A DNA stretch of 64,000 nucleotides from Undaria pinnatifida (Eukaryota; Sar; Phaeophyceae; Laminariales; Alariaceae): assembly GCA_012845835.1 (NCBI GenBank), contig JABAKD010000023.1, positions 16,426,702 to 16,490,701 of the forward strand. The letters are read 5' to 3'. Every line of letters begins with the position of its first letter. Position 1 is the stretch's first letter. The position numbers were made by a program, and so were the translations under genes. Below, piece after piece: positions 19,169 through 32,771 of this stretch. The notes under the pieces were generated by a model. The model did not search any database. It was not told the DNA's origin and saw nothing but the letters and a program-made list of their open reading frames with translations.

Positions 19169-22100
19169 CCGGAATTCAATCCCACTCTTTTTCGGAAACG
19201 ACAGCCTCAACGAAACCTGGGGGCGTTGATGCGAGCGATTCCAAATCCCCAATGCTTCCCCGAACGGCGGCCTCAACGAAATCGGAGGGCGTGGAGGCAA
19301 CCGTTCCAATACTATCGTTACTATGCCTCCGGCCCACCCAGGATTCATCCCATCCTCGCGATCCAGGTAACTTCCTAGCGGCCTACCCAAGCACAAACCC
19401 GTCTTTCATCGAAAGAAAACATGGATCTCTGAACATTTTTCTCCCAAAGGAAACACCGGATAACTGGTTATCTTCGCAACGACAGCGCTGCGCCCATGCC
19501 TGTCTACCATTTATTTTCTTTGCTTGCAACGCCCCTTAAAAAACAACCATACAACCCTAAACAAAACAACACAAAACAAAAAAGATGGCGGCGTAGGGTG
19601 ATCTGGTGTCCCCTTCCAACGAGGCGCTGGGGACGTGTTCGAGCCGTCGTCCTCCAGTATCCACCATGAAATAGTGCGAGCTTCTTCACGCCTTTCGTCA
19701 AACGTGCCTTGCCGGTTTCTGATGCCCTGGGGTAAGGACGTAACCTGTCAGGCAGCAAAACAGTGCTAGGCCCCCGATGTTCTGCACGCTGTGCGACAAG
19801 GCGTGGGTGCGTTCGGGAACACCTGTTATCGGATCCTACGTGGGCGATGTTACAGCTTCGGCACACCAAAAACTAAAGAGTATCTGACAATCTCACAGTG
19901 AGTTGTATTCGTCTCGGACTCCAAACCCGGTTATCCATATACGATTATAATACATGAGCTAGTTCATTATTTCCTGCAACGGATGTGGAAAGTCGAACGA
20001 TACTCTCCCCCCCAACTAAAATGGCAGCGGGAGGGACTCAGCGGCATAACAACGGTTGTTTTCCGCGCGCGACGTCTCGCGGCTTTACGCAGTACTATAC
20101 TTCGGCATATCCACGATTCTGATTTACTCTCGCTGACATACCCGTCTACCAAAAATATCGTTCGACTAATGCCCGAGGGTGACATTGTTGCACGAGCATC
20201 AATCGAAGCGTTGTAATAGTGGTGTGACGGTAACCGAAATCCTTATCCTACCATACTTCTTTGGCTAAACCTGACAGACGTGAATGGTGGTGTCAGGAAC
20301 CGATGAGCTGCCAATTACCCAACAGGCGGGTCTGTGGATTGCAGTAGACTCGGCACGCAATGATCGAACTGCGCTCATCGTTGCTGAAGAACGTCTTTTA
20401 AGCCAGAGACGTTTTTACCAAAAACAACACAGCGTATTGAGATGCACAACAGAGTAGTAGTAACTGCTAATTGCTGTTAGAAAGTAAAGGGGGAAAAAGC
20501 AATTGACATTTACGTGCGTCAGTCAATTCTTCGGGCGGACTCCACTATGAGAGAACATACTTGTACAAAATACTGCTGTGGGGAACCCGTGTCAATGAAA
20601 GCTATGCCGGGGTATGTGCGTCTGGCATGAGGCCCGGCGTGAACTCGGACATGGGTTGTTTGGCGGGAAAGTGCGACGTTGATTCTTTTCCTCCCAGAAA
20701 AATGTTGAAATTCAGATAAGAAATCAGGTACCTCTATCTTAAGAGTGAGGGAGGTCTACCTGCTGTCTACATGCTCTGGATGAGACATCTGCCAGACAGG
20801 GAACCAAATCGCTTTTTCTGAGAATTCCGACAAGGGCGGCGCGGAGCCGCCGCGACCAATAGAATGGGTGTATGCGTGCTTTAAAGCGACCGCACAGGCG
20901 TTACCGGCCAGCTGATACCGTCGTTGCTACAGGCTCGGCCGACGTGGTTTGTTATATGATTGTTTGAATCGAGACTGCCTCGTCTGCAATCGTCGACTAA
21001 AAAAAAAACATAATTATCAAAGAGTTGCCAGGGGCGAACGTCGTGCATGCGACCCTGCGTGTACTTTGACGAGTAAGTGTTGTTAATAAGAGGGGCTTAC
21101 TGAAGTCACCCCCCAAGCAAATGATGGCATGCGGAAAAAAAAAAAAAATCAGCTACGTACAACAATCTTGGTCAGAGGAATAAAAAAATGCAATCGGCTA
21201 TGTACAACAATCTTCGTCAGAAAAAAAAAAAACAAGCGGTTACAACGATCTTGGTCCGAGGAATCTAACATCCTCCAGACAAACTGCTTGCCCATACAGG
21301 CAAATCTTATTTCTTGTCCTGAAACAACCGGTAAGGAAGGCGCGGGGCTACATCTTCGATTGAACAGATTTGCGTACGCTGTTGAAGGGCCATCACAGGC
21401 GATACCGGTACTGTAACGGGCATAACCGGTGAGGAAACGTACGTGGATGTCGGGATCACCTCTTGGGCTCGTTGGTGATGGGCGACAAAATTCTGGGGGT
21501 GCAACACTACAGTATTTTGATATGCTGCCATAACCAACACCTAGCTGTAGCTCACCAAAACGAGGTACCTTGCCACGGGTACCTGGTTTCCTACCCTGGA
21601 AACGGGGAGACGCAATGGGCGAACCTCGTTTGCTACAAGTGTTCGCACTGCATAAGCGCCTAACTTAATCGTGTGATCAAAATGACCGGAGATTTTCCAC
21701 GTCTCCTACTGAATTTCTTTCTTCAGCCTACTGGGGAATTGATACACGGCTCATCCATGCAAAAATTCGTGAAGCTGATGACGAATCGAGGTCATGACTC
21801 CTGTTTTCGTCGGCTTCCTGCTGTACAACGGAAAAACAAAACACTGTAGTTAAGGGGCCCATGGAAACTCTGGTCCAAGGTACCCGAATTATTCCGTCAC
21901 ACGGTTCTGTACGATATCGGAAGTCCCGATCGAGGGGCAAGACGATACCGCACATTTTGGATTATCTACTCTACAGGAATCGGCGGTCACAAACAATGAT
22001 CGGAGAGGCGGAAGAAGACGGGATGTATCGCCCCAGGTGGCCCTCGAATCACGGTCTACGGCTACTCAACACTATCGATGACTGGTGCAAGTTGGCTGCC

Positions 22101-22539
22101 TGCAAAAGCATCACTCTGTTTTGTTGCACACAATCCTAGATCCACGAAAAAAAAGAATGGTTTCGCAGCGCCCAGTGCATGCTGAACTGGGGATGTGCCT
22201 GGTACCACCTTGGCAACCAGGTGCGACGAATAGAAGGCCGTCAGATCGTCATGATACGGTAAAACCAACGCACTGACGGGCGCGTGGGAGTGAGAAAACT
22301 GCTATGGAGGAAGGGCTAAGGTGATGTAACCGAGAACGCACTCGCACGGCAGCAGCAGCAGCAGCAGCGTCGAGCGGCAAGGAGGGCAATGCAGGGTATG
22401 ACATGTACGACGGTGGACAGAAACATAGGCGCCATACAGTGATTTAACATAAGCACCTTTTTGTTCCTTACATTTACGCCCGTTGTGGTCACTCGAAAAG
22501 CAAAGCGGAACAGTTTGATTGCGAAGAAAAAAAATTGCC
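19169..22539. other. Interior of the 5.4-kb element; no gene seen
   Basis: Contains a degenerate ~60-bp duplication (19190-19300), a GC hairpin at about 20832-20851, three A-run-linked ~55-bp repeats (21129-21270) and a short CAG tract (22350-22365). No frame shows domains. Confidence 0.5.
21129..21270. repeat. Three diverged ~55-bp repeats with A runs
   Basis: Cores ACGTACAACAATCTTGGTCAG, ATGTACAACAATCTTCGTCAG and GGTTACAACGATCTTGGTC follow poly-A runs. Confidence 0.6.
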
Positions 22540-23491
22540 GTTCTGGCTTCGAGAACTGGTCAAGAAATATGATTGATGGATCGTGTGTAATTGAGCATCA
22601 TTTATCCTTCTTCACTGCTTTTGTCTGCCTACCAATCCGTCACGTACTGACTGCTTTCGCCTGATACTCGCTTACATCAGTCTCACCCGACCCCGGTGGC
22701 TTGCCATATCGTGCATCGACTCGAGACGGCTCCAAGCGACACCCAGCGAGCTTCTGACATGAAAGGGCAACCACGACAAACCCCGGGAAATCTGCTCTCA
22801 AAACTTACCGACCTTACAACTACTTGTTGGCAATCAGTTCTGTACCACGACTTTCATATCCTTCTCAACTTCTTCTTGGAATCCACGCAGTACCCAACGA
22901 CGACCTTCCACCTACCAAAAACCCGTGATTATTCCAGCTACCCAGATGGATCCATATCCTACTCCAAGATCTACCCACAACTACGAGCGAAGGTCAACTC
23001 CAACGCCAGGTACTCGTATGTAGGTGTCTTAACCTTCCTTGGATCTATTCCGAACCTGAATTCTCAACTTACGTTATGAGCTTTTGACTTTCTTTATTAA
23101 ATTATCAATTGACTTATGACTTATTACCACATTGGCCCACCCTGCTTTTTAGTAGCAACCCAAACAGTTTGCTACTCAAAAGTAATTACCGCAAGGTAAG
23201 AAGTCATCACAGTAATCCCACGCAGTTGATTTGATGGCAATCATACGTGTGCATCACTGAGACGTTTAATGAACTCAATGCGACCCGAACAAAAACTTGA
23301 ATGACCACCCAGACTGAACAATCGATCAAGACAGAACGACAGAAAAGTCTCGCTCTGAGCGCTAACCGAAGCACAAGGTAAAATCCAAGCTTTGCCCTAC
23401 TCACCCATGCCCCTCAAAGTAGCGTGGGGTGGCAAGCTGAGAATTTTCCTCGATACTTCAACATGGTCAATTCGCCAATGCGACGATGAAA
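22540..23491. repeat. Right long direct repeat
   Basis: 952 bp; see 18216-19168. It abuts the TAATTG duplication at 23492. Confidence 0.85.
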
Positions 23492-23756
23492 TAATTGCCG
23501 AAAAGAAAATTAGTTGCTGGGGAAAAGAACCGTCCCGAAGTTCCTTGCCTTCCTGGCTTTCCCTAGTCTCATTCTTACTTAGCTCTCATTCTCTCATCTT
23601 TACTGCTTGCTCTCTGATATTTTTATCTTGCTTTTTCAGCAACTTCTTTTTTGTACTTTTATTTGAAGTTGGCCAATTGCTGGCTGTTGAGAGGGAATTG
23701 CCGTTGACGGCTGCAAACAATTTGAATTTGAAATTTGCCGGATCGGCAATAACAAT

Positions 23757-26714
23757 TTGAAGTTGAAATTTACGAAGCGGACCAAGGCTAGTGCGGGAGG
23801 AGGCTCCGCCAACAGTGGGGGTGGTGGAGGTTCAGGATCAGGCGTGTGGAAGCTGGTCGGGCAAGAACGGGACTCAGCTTCTTCTGGCAATCCTGATTGG
23901 CCGTGCCCGAGCAAGGGTAGTGACGGCTTCCTCATCGCACGAAATAGGAAAAACAGGAGTTCCCAGTACGCTGTCTGCGACACCTGCAGGAGTGACGAGC
24001 CTTCCACGTGCCAAGCTCTTCACAACCTTAACAAGAAGCACTGGGGAAGCGGCGACAACCCTCGTGTGTGTGACTGGTGTGACGCGGACACCTGTGATTC
24101 ACCTTCGATCGGCGTCCCTAACGAAGGAGCTGAGAGCTTGACGAAACGTGAGTTACATTTCTGTCGTTGTGCTGTGATTTCTTTTTCATGCGGGGAGTGA
24201 TAATCTCGCAGACATAGGCGGAATCTAAATCTCGCCCACGGGGACATATAAGAACCATCCCCGGGTTTTTACCGTCGTATTACGGTTCGCTGTGTTTGAA
24301 AACTTGGTGCTGGCTGCTGCTGCTGGCTGCTGCTGGCTGCTGCTGTGCCGGTAGCTTAAAACTAGCACCAAACTACCGTTTAGTTTATATCATATGCTTG
24401 CTCATCTGAAGTTTCCAGATCTCACGGTTGATTGTCAGCCAGCCGTGGTTCCCTCAATGACGGAAGTTGTGGGCTGAAGTTGTACTGTAAATGGGTGCCG
24501 AAAGCTAGCTGTAAGGCAGCTATTTGGCACGTGTTCCTCTTTTCCTCCACACGTCCATTACGCACTGCTGTTGTCTACTGCTGTTGTGGGTGGGTTGTGT
24601 AATATTCAAGTTATAGACTACACTGCTGTGGGTGCGCTTGCACATTGTCCTGTTATAGTTCCTGGATACAACAGGCACGTCAGACTGACACTATTCTTGG
24701 GCACCTACGAAGAGCAAGCGTGGGATATGTTCCCTCTGCGGGTGCGTGATGTGTGTAGGCTGCACTACTGCTGTGTACTGTACACGTACTGCACATGTAT
24801 GTATGCATATGTACTGCCTGCTGCATGCATGCAGCGGTCGCGGTGTCCACAGCACGTGCAAATAAATCGTCCTCGATTTCGACGATTTCTCAATCGTAGG
24901 GGCTGAAGTCCGGCCTTCAGTGTGTGGGGTATGTAGTCTAGGTGTGATATTGCTGCATGTAGTGGGTAGTGGTGGTCGTGGGGGTGTAGGAGCAACGCCA
25001 GCACCTACGTGTGTGGGGCTGCACTACGTACTACTGCTGCTGTGGCGGCCTAAACAGCACCTGCAAATAAATCGTCATCGATTTCGCCAATTTCTAGCTT
25101 TCAGGGGCTGAAAGTCGAGCCTTGAGTGTACAGGGGTGTAACAGGTGTCATATATTGCTGCCTATCTCGGTGGCCATGGTGCTGTAGGGGCGGTGCCAGC
25201 ACCCTCGTTGATGCCCGCAAATTCGCACACTGGCGGGAATTGTACAAGTACTCAGGTCTACGAGTAGACCTATGCAGTGACGCTGTGTGATGCGATTTCT
25301 TTTTCATACGTACAGCCAAACACACTTCATGTACGTACGACTACGAATACGGGGCAGTCCCGTCATCGGGGTAAGCGGGGGTTGGACAAGTGGTCCATGC
25401 AGTGACGCTTTGTGCTGTGATATAAACACACGTTTTGGATGTACGACTACGACTACGTGGTATCTATACATGTAAGACGCAATAAAATCGGGCAAGTCTC
25501 ATCACGGGGGTCAGCCAGGGTTGTAAAAATGGTCCATGCAGTGATAAATAACACAGCAGCATGATACCTCAGCACCAGTCGCAGCACACACTGGAGGTTG
25601 ATATATAGCAGTAAACAGAAGCTGAAGTTAACCTGGGTGATGCTGGAGAGCAGTCCCGTGATTGGGGTTAGCGAGTTGTTCATGTAGTGACGCGGTGTAC
25701 TACTACTGTTACTCATTTTTCATACAACCACATGAACTCTTCGTATTAACGAGTACAAGTAGGGTGCGCAACCTCTTCAGGAATCGCAGTACACGTCGGT
25801 CGTAATAGTGTTGATAGCAGCAGTAATAGAGTAGTACCGAACAATATATACAGCAGGTACTGTCTCTTACCCTTCGTTGTCGGTATTCCGCCGGTAGGCC
25901 TTATATATCAGTATACCGGGGCTTACGCTTACCAGTTGCGACTGTGAATCCCGTTCGTTCCTGTCCCGTGGTGGTTTCATAGGTGTTAGCGACGTTGTGG
26001 TACCAGGCAGGGCTTTGCCCATAAACGACCGCTTTCATTACGACAGTGTTAAATTGTACGACTTCCTTTCCAACTTTGGAAATCGACGACAGCTACGTGG
26101 CCTTACTATTTTGAACATTCACTGAACGCAAGGTATTCCCATCCGTTGTTGTCGTTTGCAGAAGCCCTGCGAAGCAGCCGCCGAGGGCCGCCAAGTCGGC
26201 GAGCACATAAACACGAAGTGCACCGGCGACATCAAGGTCGGTGACCTCCTGAAGAAGGCAGGCGACCACTTGCTCGATATACATCCCGCATTCCATTCCC
26301 ACGGTGCCACGAGGGCGTTCGACATCGAGGTACGTTCTACTCTTATCTCGCGTCCTATGTGTCACGAGTCGAGACATGCATGTCTCTTGCTCAAGACTAG
26401 GGGATGGCGTGCGGATATACCGGTAGTCTATGAAGTGCGGCTCTTTTTCCAAGTACCAAGAGCAAGTACAACAATACCACAACAATTACTAACAACGAAA
26501 CGAGCTCCAATAATTTGGATGGTTACGACGTCTGCTGGAGAGAAGCACGAATACTTTTTTACACATACTTATCGACGTTCTCCCGTCATGCTTCAACGTT
26601 TGTGGACAGATCCACAAGATCATCGACAAAAAACAAGAGTGCAAGGTGCTGGGTACCTCCGCTGAGGAGGAAGAGTCCAACCAAGCCTGCATGCTCCTTC
26701 GGAAGCAATGTTGA
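23757..26714 (+). pseudogene. Captured Cys-rich gene fragment, copy E
   Basis: Cys-rich exon to 24147 (Gly/Ser lead, CDTC, CDWCDADTC all present), exon from 25935 with a one-base deletion (TGTCCCGTGG for TGTCCCAGTGG) that shifts its frame, exon 26162-26329 intact, last exon 26610-26714. The intron after the first exon holds the 24192-25232 insertion. Confidence 0.5.
24192..25232. mobile_element. 1-kb insertion with a MULE-like left edge
   Basis: Starts GGGGAGTGATAAT, the terminal sequence of the MULE at 46465, and shares its later GGGGACA and CCATCCCCGGGTTT blocks. No matching inverted end is seen on the right, and about 105 bp of host intron are missing at the junction (GCGGGAATT). The interior has CTG-rich stretches and two diverged repeats containing GCAAATAAATCGTC (24858 and 25061). 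No coding sequence recognised. Confidence 0.45.
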
Positions 26715-28910
26715 CAGCACGTTCTTTATAGAACGTCAAGTTGTGGTTTATTATACCAGCATCGTTTTTTGAGAACTATGCCTGAATGCGTGCTCTTCGT
26801 CTTTCAGGAATACAAATGTACTTCACATGTTTGCGGTGTGTGCGTTCAAGTTCCTGCTTCCAGCATGTTTTTTTTGGCACTGCGCTCCTTTACATCTTAA
26901 GTTGTAGTTTTCCTGTCTCTATCCTTGACAAGCGCGTGCCTGGTGTTTATGCACTGCGATAATTTATTATTGATGATCGACTTAGAGAGAGCTATTAATA
27001 GGTGTACAGGACCTAGGTGCTACCTGAGAGGTGGAAGGATATGCCAAGCAAGTCCTCCGACGTGCCCATCATGGACTGGGCGAATGGATGATAATAACAA
27101 ACTCATAACCATAATGGTCTCTATCCTGTACCGTTGTACTATATATGGACCTCTTGGCATTTTCAAGTCGCCAGTTGCGCCATTTGTGCTTCTTTTCCGC
27201 CTTCCTACTGAATGTCCATTCCTCCTTCCGCAAGCGTAGCGGGCGGCGCCCAGCCGCCCGCGAGCGAAGCCCTTGTAAAACTATATACCTAGACCTCGCC
27301 CCCCTCGGACGTCTCGCTCGGCATATCCTCCCCCCTCTCAGCCCTTCTCAGCCCGTAATTGCCGAAAAAAAAATTAGTTGCTGGGGAAATGAACCGTCCC
27401 GAAGTTCCTTGCCTTCCTTGCTTTCCCTAGTCTCATTCTTACTTAGCTCTCATTCTCTCATCTTTACTGCTTGCTCTCTGATATTTTTATTTCGCTTTTT
27501 CAGCAACTTCTTTTTTGTACTTTTATTTGGTTGGCCAATTGCTGGCTGTTGAGAGGGAATTGCCGTTGACGGCTGCAAACAATTTGAATTTGAAATTTGC
27601 CGGATCGGCAATAACAATTTGAAGTTGAAATTTGCGAAGCGGACCAAGGCTAGTGCGGGAGGAGGCTCCGCCAACGGTGGGGGTGGTTGAGATTCAGGAT
27701 CAGGCGTGTGGAAGCTGGTCGGGCAAGAACGGGACTCAGCTTCTTCTGGCAATCCTGATTGGCCGTGCCCTAGCAAGGGTAGTGACGGCTTCCACATCGC
27801 ACGAAATAGGAAAAACAGGAGTTCCCAGTACGCTGTCTGCGACACCTGCAGAAGTGACGAGCCTTCCACGTGCCAAGCTTTTCATAACCTTAACGAGAAG
27901 CACTGGGGAAGCGGCGACAACCCTCGTGTGTGTGACTGGTGTGACGCGGACACCTGTGATTCACCTTCGATCGGCGTCCCTAACGAAGGAGCTGAGAGCT
28001 TGACGAAACGTGAGTTTGACCTTGTGTGCCTGTCTGCAACGTCTGCTGTAGCATGTGTGTGCTACACCAGCGTGGTCGAACTACCACACGGTGTGGAAGC
28101 TGTGCCTGGGGACGCGTAGCCTGAACAAACTCAAGTTCGCCTTGGTGGTCACGGAGGGCAGTCCCGTCGTCGGGGTAAGCATGTTGTACTAGTTGTCTAC
28201 GCAGTTGTGTGCTGTGATTTCTTTTTCATGCGTACAAACACACTTTTGCATGAACGAGTACGTGTACGGGGCAGTCCCGTCATCGGGGTATAAGCGGGAA
28301 TTGTACAAGTACTCAGGTCTACGAGTAGACCTATGCAGTGACGCTATGTGATGCGATATCTTTTTCATACGTACAGCCAAACACACTTCATGTATGTACG
28401 ACTACGAGTACGGGGCAGTCCCGTCATCGGGGTAAGCGGGGGTTGGACAAGTGGTCCATGCAGTGACGCTTTGTGCTGTGATATAAACACACGTTTTGGA
28501 TGTAAGACTACGACTACGTGGTATCTATACATGTAAGACGCAATGAAAACGGGCAAGTCTCATCACGGGGGTCAGCCAGGGTTGTAAAAATGATCCATGC
28601 AGTGATGAATAACACAGCAGCATGATACCTCAGCACCAGTCGCAGTACACACTGGAGGTTGATATATAGCAGTAAACAGAAGCTGAAGTTAACCTGGGTG
28701 ATGCTGGAGAGCAGTCCCGTGATTGGGGTTAGCGAGTTGTTCATGTAGTGACGCGGTGTACTACTACTGTTACTCATTTTTCATACAACCACATGAACTC
28801 TTTGTATTAACGAGTACAAGTAGGGTGCGCAACCTCTTCAGGAATCGCAGTACACGTCGGTCGTAATAGTGTTGATAGCAGCAGTAATAGAGTAGTGCCG
28901 AACAATATAT

Positions 28911-30226
28911 TATAAAAATTAAAATACACTCCAGCTGTGAGATCGAAGATTTCGTCGAAACTCATCTTTGCAAGCTGTGTGTGATACTCCGATCGCGCGC
29001 ATTACGAGTTGTGTGTCCTCATTAAGGATATAGGTCGGCGACTCCCCTTACAGCTACAGTGTAGCTATCAGGGTCAACAGGATGATTTTAGTCAGTCTGT
29101 GCGCGGAAACTATAAAACCCGTTTCTGAGGGGGACAAAATCTGACAGCTGTGAAGGCAAAGGGGGGGCCTGGTTTTGATCAAAAGCGAGCGGGTTTGGAG
29201 GGGGGCGGGGGGGGGGGGGGGGGGGGAAAGGGGCAATTTGTGCATGTAAGCTATAAATCCTTTCGAGGGGATAAATCTGACGGTTTTGGCACCAGTATAT
29301 TATTGGGGGCGGGGGGGGGGGGGGGGGGGGGGGGGGCAGGTCGATATGTGCCTGGAAACTATACATTATTTCGAGGGGACAAATGTGACATTTTTGGAAA
29401 TAATACATCAGTTTATCGTGTATATTCTGGGGTAAGTCGTACAATCAGTGAGTAAAGAGAGGGTGGAGTGTTCGAGGGGGTGGGGTTGGGATGGGTTGGG
29501 GGGGGGGAGGGTGGGGGGTGGGGACGGGGGCGGGGGGCGGGGGGGGGGGGGGGGGAAAGGGTTTTAGGTGAGGGGTTTGTTATACGTGTGGTGCTAGGTC
29601 TAGGCGAAGGTGCGGGTGATGGGGAAGAAAGGGGCGTTCGAGGCGGGGGGGGGGGGGGACACAGCGGTATGGATGGCTCTCGAAAGATATTGAGGTGATA
29701 TCCTGTGCGTGAAGTGTTTATTAATGTGGCGGATTTCGATATTTGGTGGGGCGTTTGAGTAAGGGAGAGCAAGAGGGGGGGGGGGGGGGGGGGGGAGAGG
29801 TTTTTGAGGAGGTTTAGGTCACAAATAATATTCAAATACACTTCGGCTGTGAGATCAAAGATATGTATCAGCTTGTTATACGCATGGTGCTAGGTCTACG
29901 TGATCGTGCAGGTGGTCGGGAAAGAGGGGGCGTTGGAGGGGGGGGGGGGGGGGGGGGGGAGCACAGCGGCATGGATGGCTCTCGAAAGATAATGAGGTGA
30001 TATCCTGTGCGTGAAGTGTTTGTTAATGTGGCGGATTTTGATATTTGGTGGGGCGTTTGAGTAAGGGAGAGCAAGAGGGGGGGGGGGGGGGGATTTTTAG
30101 GAGGTTTAGGTCACAAATAATATTCAAATACACTTCGGCTGTGAGATCAAAGATATGTAGCAGCTTGTTATACGCGTGGTGCTAGGTCTAGGCGATCGTG
30201 TAGGTGGTCGGAAAAGAGGGGGCGTT

Positions 30227-30260
<34 letters not shown>

Positions 30261-32771
30261 AATAATTGAACCCTTCGTCATGGATGGTCAGAAAGATAAT
30301 GATGTGGTATCAACTGCGTATAGGTGTTTATTACTCAGGCCGATTTTGATTGTGAGTGGGGCGTTTGGACAGAGTAGGCGGAAGGGGGGGGGGGGGGGGG
30401 ATCGGGGGACGGAGGGGCGGGGGGGGGGGGGGAAAAGGTTGGGGTTTGTTATGAAAAAGAGGTCAGTGGAGGGGGAGGGGAGGGGGGGGGGGGGGGGGGG
30501 GGGGGACATTTCAATATGTGCGCGGAAACTATAAATTCTCAAAGGGGACAAACCTGACGATTGAAGCAATAAGACATCCCTTTATATCATCTGGCTTGTA
30601 GTGTTTACTATTCTAGAAGGTTTGATGTTAGATGCAGCATGCAACCCAGTGTTTAAGTGTAGTAAATAACGTGTTAAATCTTCATAGTTTGTTGTTGTAT
30701 GATACATCGATCGAAAGCTAGAATATTTTATAGAATATTTGTAGGTACCATTATTTTCTGACATCGCTAATTATAAGAAAGAGATACGTATTGTCAAATG
30801 CAACAGGCGGGGTGATGTGGTCATGCACTGTGTTTGTCACCATCATCATACAATCACCATTATTATCGACATCGCTAATTATACGCAAGAGATACGTATT
30901 GCCAAATACAGCATGCGAGGTGATGTATGTGGCCATATGCTGTCTCCGTCATTGAGCATTAGAGGGAGGGATGCGAATCGACGCTTGGTATACATGTGCT
31001 CAATTACGTTACCTCATTAGTCATACTTGGTATACACGCGCTCAATCACGTTACCTCGTTAGTAATACTTCGCTTGGCATAGGTGGGGAGGCGATCATGC
31101 AGACGGTATGTACGAAATACCCTACGTAATGGGTTGGTAAGGTTGTTTACCGCAATTTTAACACATCTGCCTGTGCTTCCTTTTCCAAATTTATTTTTGT
31201 CTCAAATAAATGTACGATTTCACGCCTATGATTTTACCTTGTCGATGTGGGGCTCTGCAGTCGTCAATTTTAAGTCAGAGATACGTCCTACAAATACATC
31301 AGGCGAAGTGGGTATATGATATATATGCGATGTCATCACTATTGATCGCGAGGGTGATTTTACTTCGTGAGGTAAATGGTGCTGTGTTTCGTAGAGGTCG
31401 TCTCAGGAGGGTATGCGATGGGTCGGCAGTGTATCACGTCTGTTTGTGCTTCCTTTTCAACTTATTATTGTCTCAAATGTGTGATTTCACGTCCATGATT
31501 TTCACCGTGCCGCTGTGGGGCTCTGAGGTCGCCAATTTTAAGACAGAGATACATCTTACAAATACAGCAGTTGAGGTGGGCATGCAACGTCATAATATGC
31601 GATGTCACTACTATTGAAGGCGAGGGTGACTTCACTTCGTCAGGCATATGCTACTGCGTTTCGTAAAGGTTGTCTCACGTGGACATGCGATGTCACCACT
31701 ATTGAACGCGAGGGTGACTTTACTTCGTTAGGCACATTCCACTGCGTTTGGAATAGTAGGGGTTGTCAGGCAATCATGTACGCGGATGGAGGCACGAAAT
31801 ACCCTGCGTAATAGGTTGGTCGTGTGGTTTACCGCAGTGTTAACATCCCTGTCTGTACTTACTTTCCACATTATTATAGACTATATATAGTGTACACTTA
31901 TACGTCCTGTTTTCTCCCCACTGTCGTCGAAGATGTTGTAGTCCTGTAGATGTCGCGTCCATGTCTGGTGCTCTTGTTAGTGGTGTTCATGAAAACATGC
32001 CTTAACATGTAGTAGATGATCGCTCAGTGGTGTTCCTTTCCTTTACATCAAGCCAGGTAGTATATGCCAACGCAACCGCTTGCTTGAAAAACGACAAAGA
32101 AATTCCTCACACACCTGACACAGAGAAGACGCGGCCCGAAGATTGTTCAGTATACCGACGGTCAGGAACAGGTTATCGAGCAGCGCACTTGATTTTTACT
32201 ACCGCTCCTCACTCCACCTAAGACTCTACGGGCATGCGTTGGACCCAGTTCGCTGATGCCCAAAACCAATTTCAAAGGAGGTGATGTGGTGGGCGAATGC
32301 TATAATGATTTGCGCTGCTTCGATTTACCCTGCCTCTCGTTCTGTTTGTTCTTGCGTTCTTGATGAACCTGTCATTTGGCAACGAGCAGTTGTGACACAT
32401 TTTTAGGTTCGTGTGAAGACTTTATGTGGACTATGTGATGTTTCGGACTCGTAGGGACCTCAGTTTGGAACCCAGGGTATATGGGTTCCACCTTTTGACT
32501 GATGTTCGTATGCGGACACATATATGGTTCTAGTGTGTCGCGTGTCCGCGTGGTTTTTGTTTCACGTATGTTTTGGTTGATATTCTCGACTTGGTTATCG
32601 TATTGTTTCAAGGTGGTGCTTTCCGCGTTTTTGATGTTACACGTATATGTTTTGGTTTATGTTCTAGACTTTGTTATCGTGTTGTTTCGGAGCGGTATTT
32701 TCGAATGCATGTTATCTACACGTACTTTTTGTTTGATGTTCTAGAGTTCATTATTGTATTGTATCAGAACC
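28911..32771. mobile_element. 3.9-kb G-tract element inserted in copy F
   Basis: Flanked by ATATAT (28905-28910, 32772-32777) at a site intact in other copies. 29150-30520 holds many runs of 10-25 G between units with GAAACTATAAA and GGGGACAAATCTGAC motifs. 30770-31820 has diverged ~230-290-bp repeats (GATACGTATTG, CACTATTGAACGCGAGGGTGA). 32490-32765 has three ~85-bp repeats around GTTATCGTATTGTTTC. No coding sequence recognised; superfamily unknown. Confidence 0.5.
29150..30520 (+). repeat. Poly-G tract array
   Basis: At least ten uninterrupted G runs of ten or more on the plus strand, separated by related 100-290-bp units. Run lengths here are the least certain bases of the window. Confidence 0.8.

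Larger units (their letters stand above)
18087..23491. mobile_element. 5.4-kb protein-less element with long direct repeats
   Basis: TAATTG flanks both ends (18081-18086, 23492-23497), and copies A and F show the unfilled site CCCGTAATTGCCG. Direct repeats 18216-19168 and 22540-23491 (about 0.95 kb) differ by a handful of bases, one of them a 1-bp indel. The 3.4-kb interior has no recognisable protein. This suits a large non-autonomous LTR element. Against that, the ends are not TG...CA, no primer site follows the left repeat, and the left repeat carries 129 extra bases (18087-18215) absent before the right one, where a purine-rich GCGAAGAAAAAAAA stands instead. Confidence 0.5.
18005..27275 (+). 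mobile_element. Helitron-like family I, copy E (with two insertions)
   Basis: Starts ACTATATACCTAGACC and ends hairpin-GAGCGAAGCCCTTG at 27275. It is interrupted at 18087-23491 and 24192-25232. Without these it would be about 2.8 kb, which is my estimate of unit length. Confidence 0.55.

Noticed and set aside
20829-20855. Another Helitron-like 3' end on the minus strand (GC hairpin then CCTTG|T)
   Set aside because: The stem is only about 6 bp and touches the CTTG without the 12-14-base tail of the other ends; no matching 5' end was found.
29468-30534. Gly-, Pro- or Arg-rich proteins across the G tracts
   Set aside because: Homopolymer runs give open frames in every phase on both strands; there is no coding evidence.
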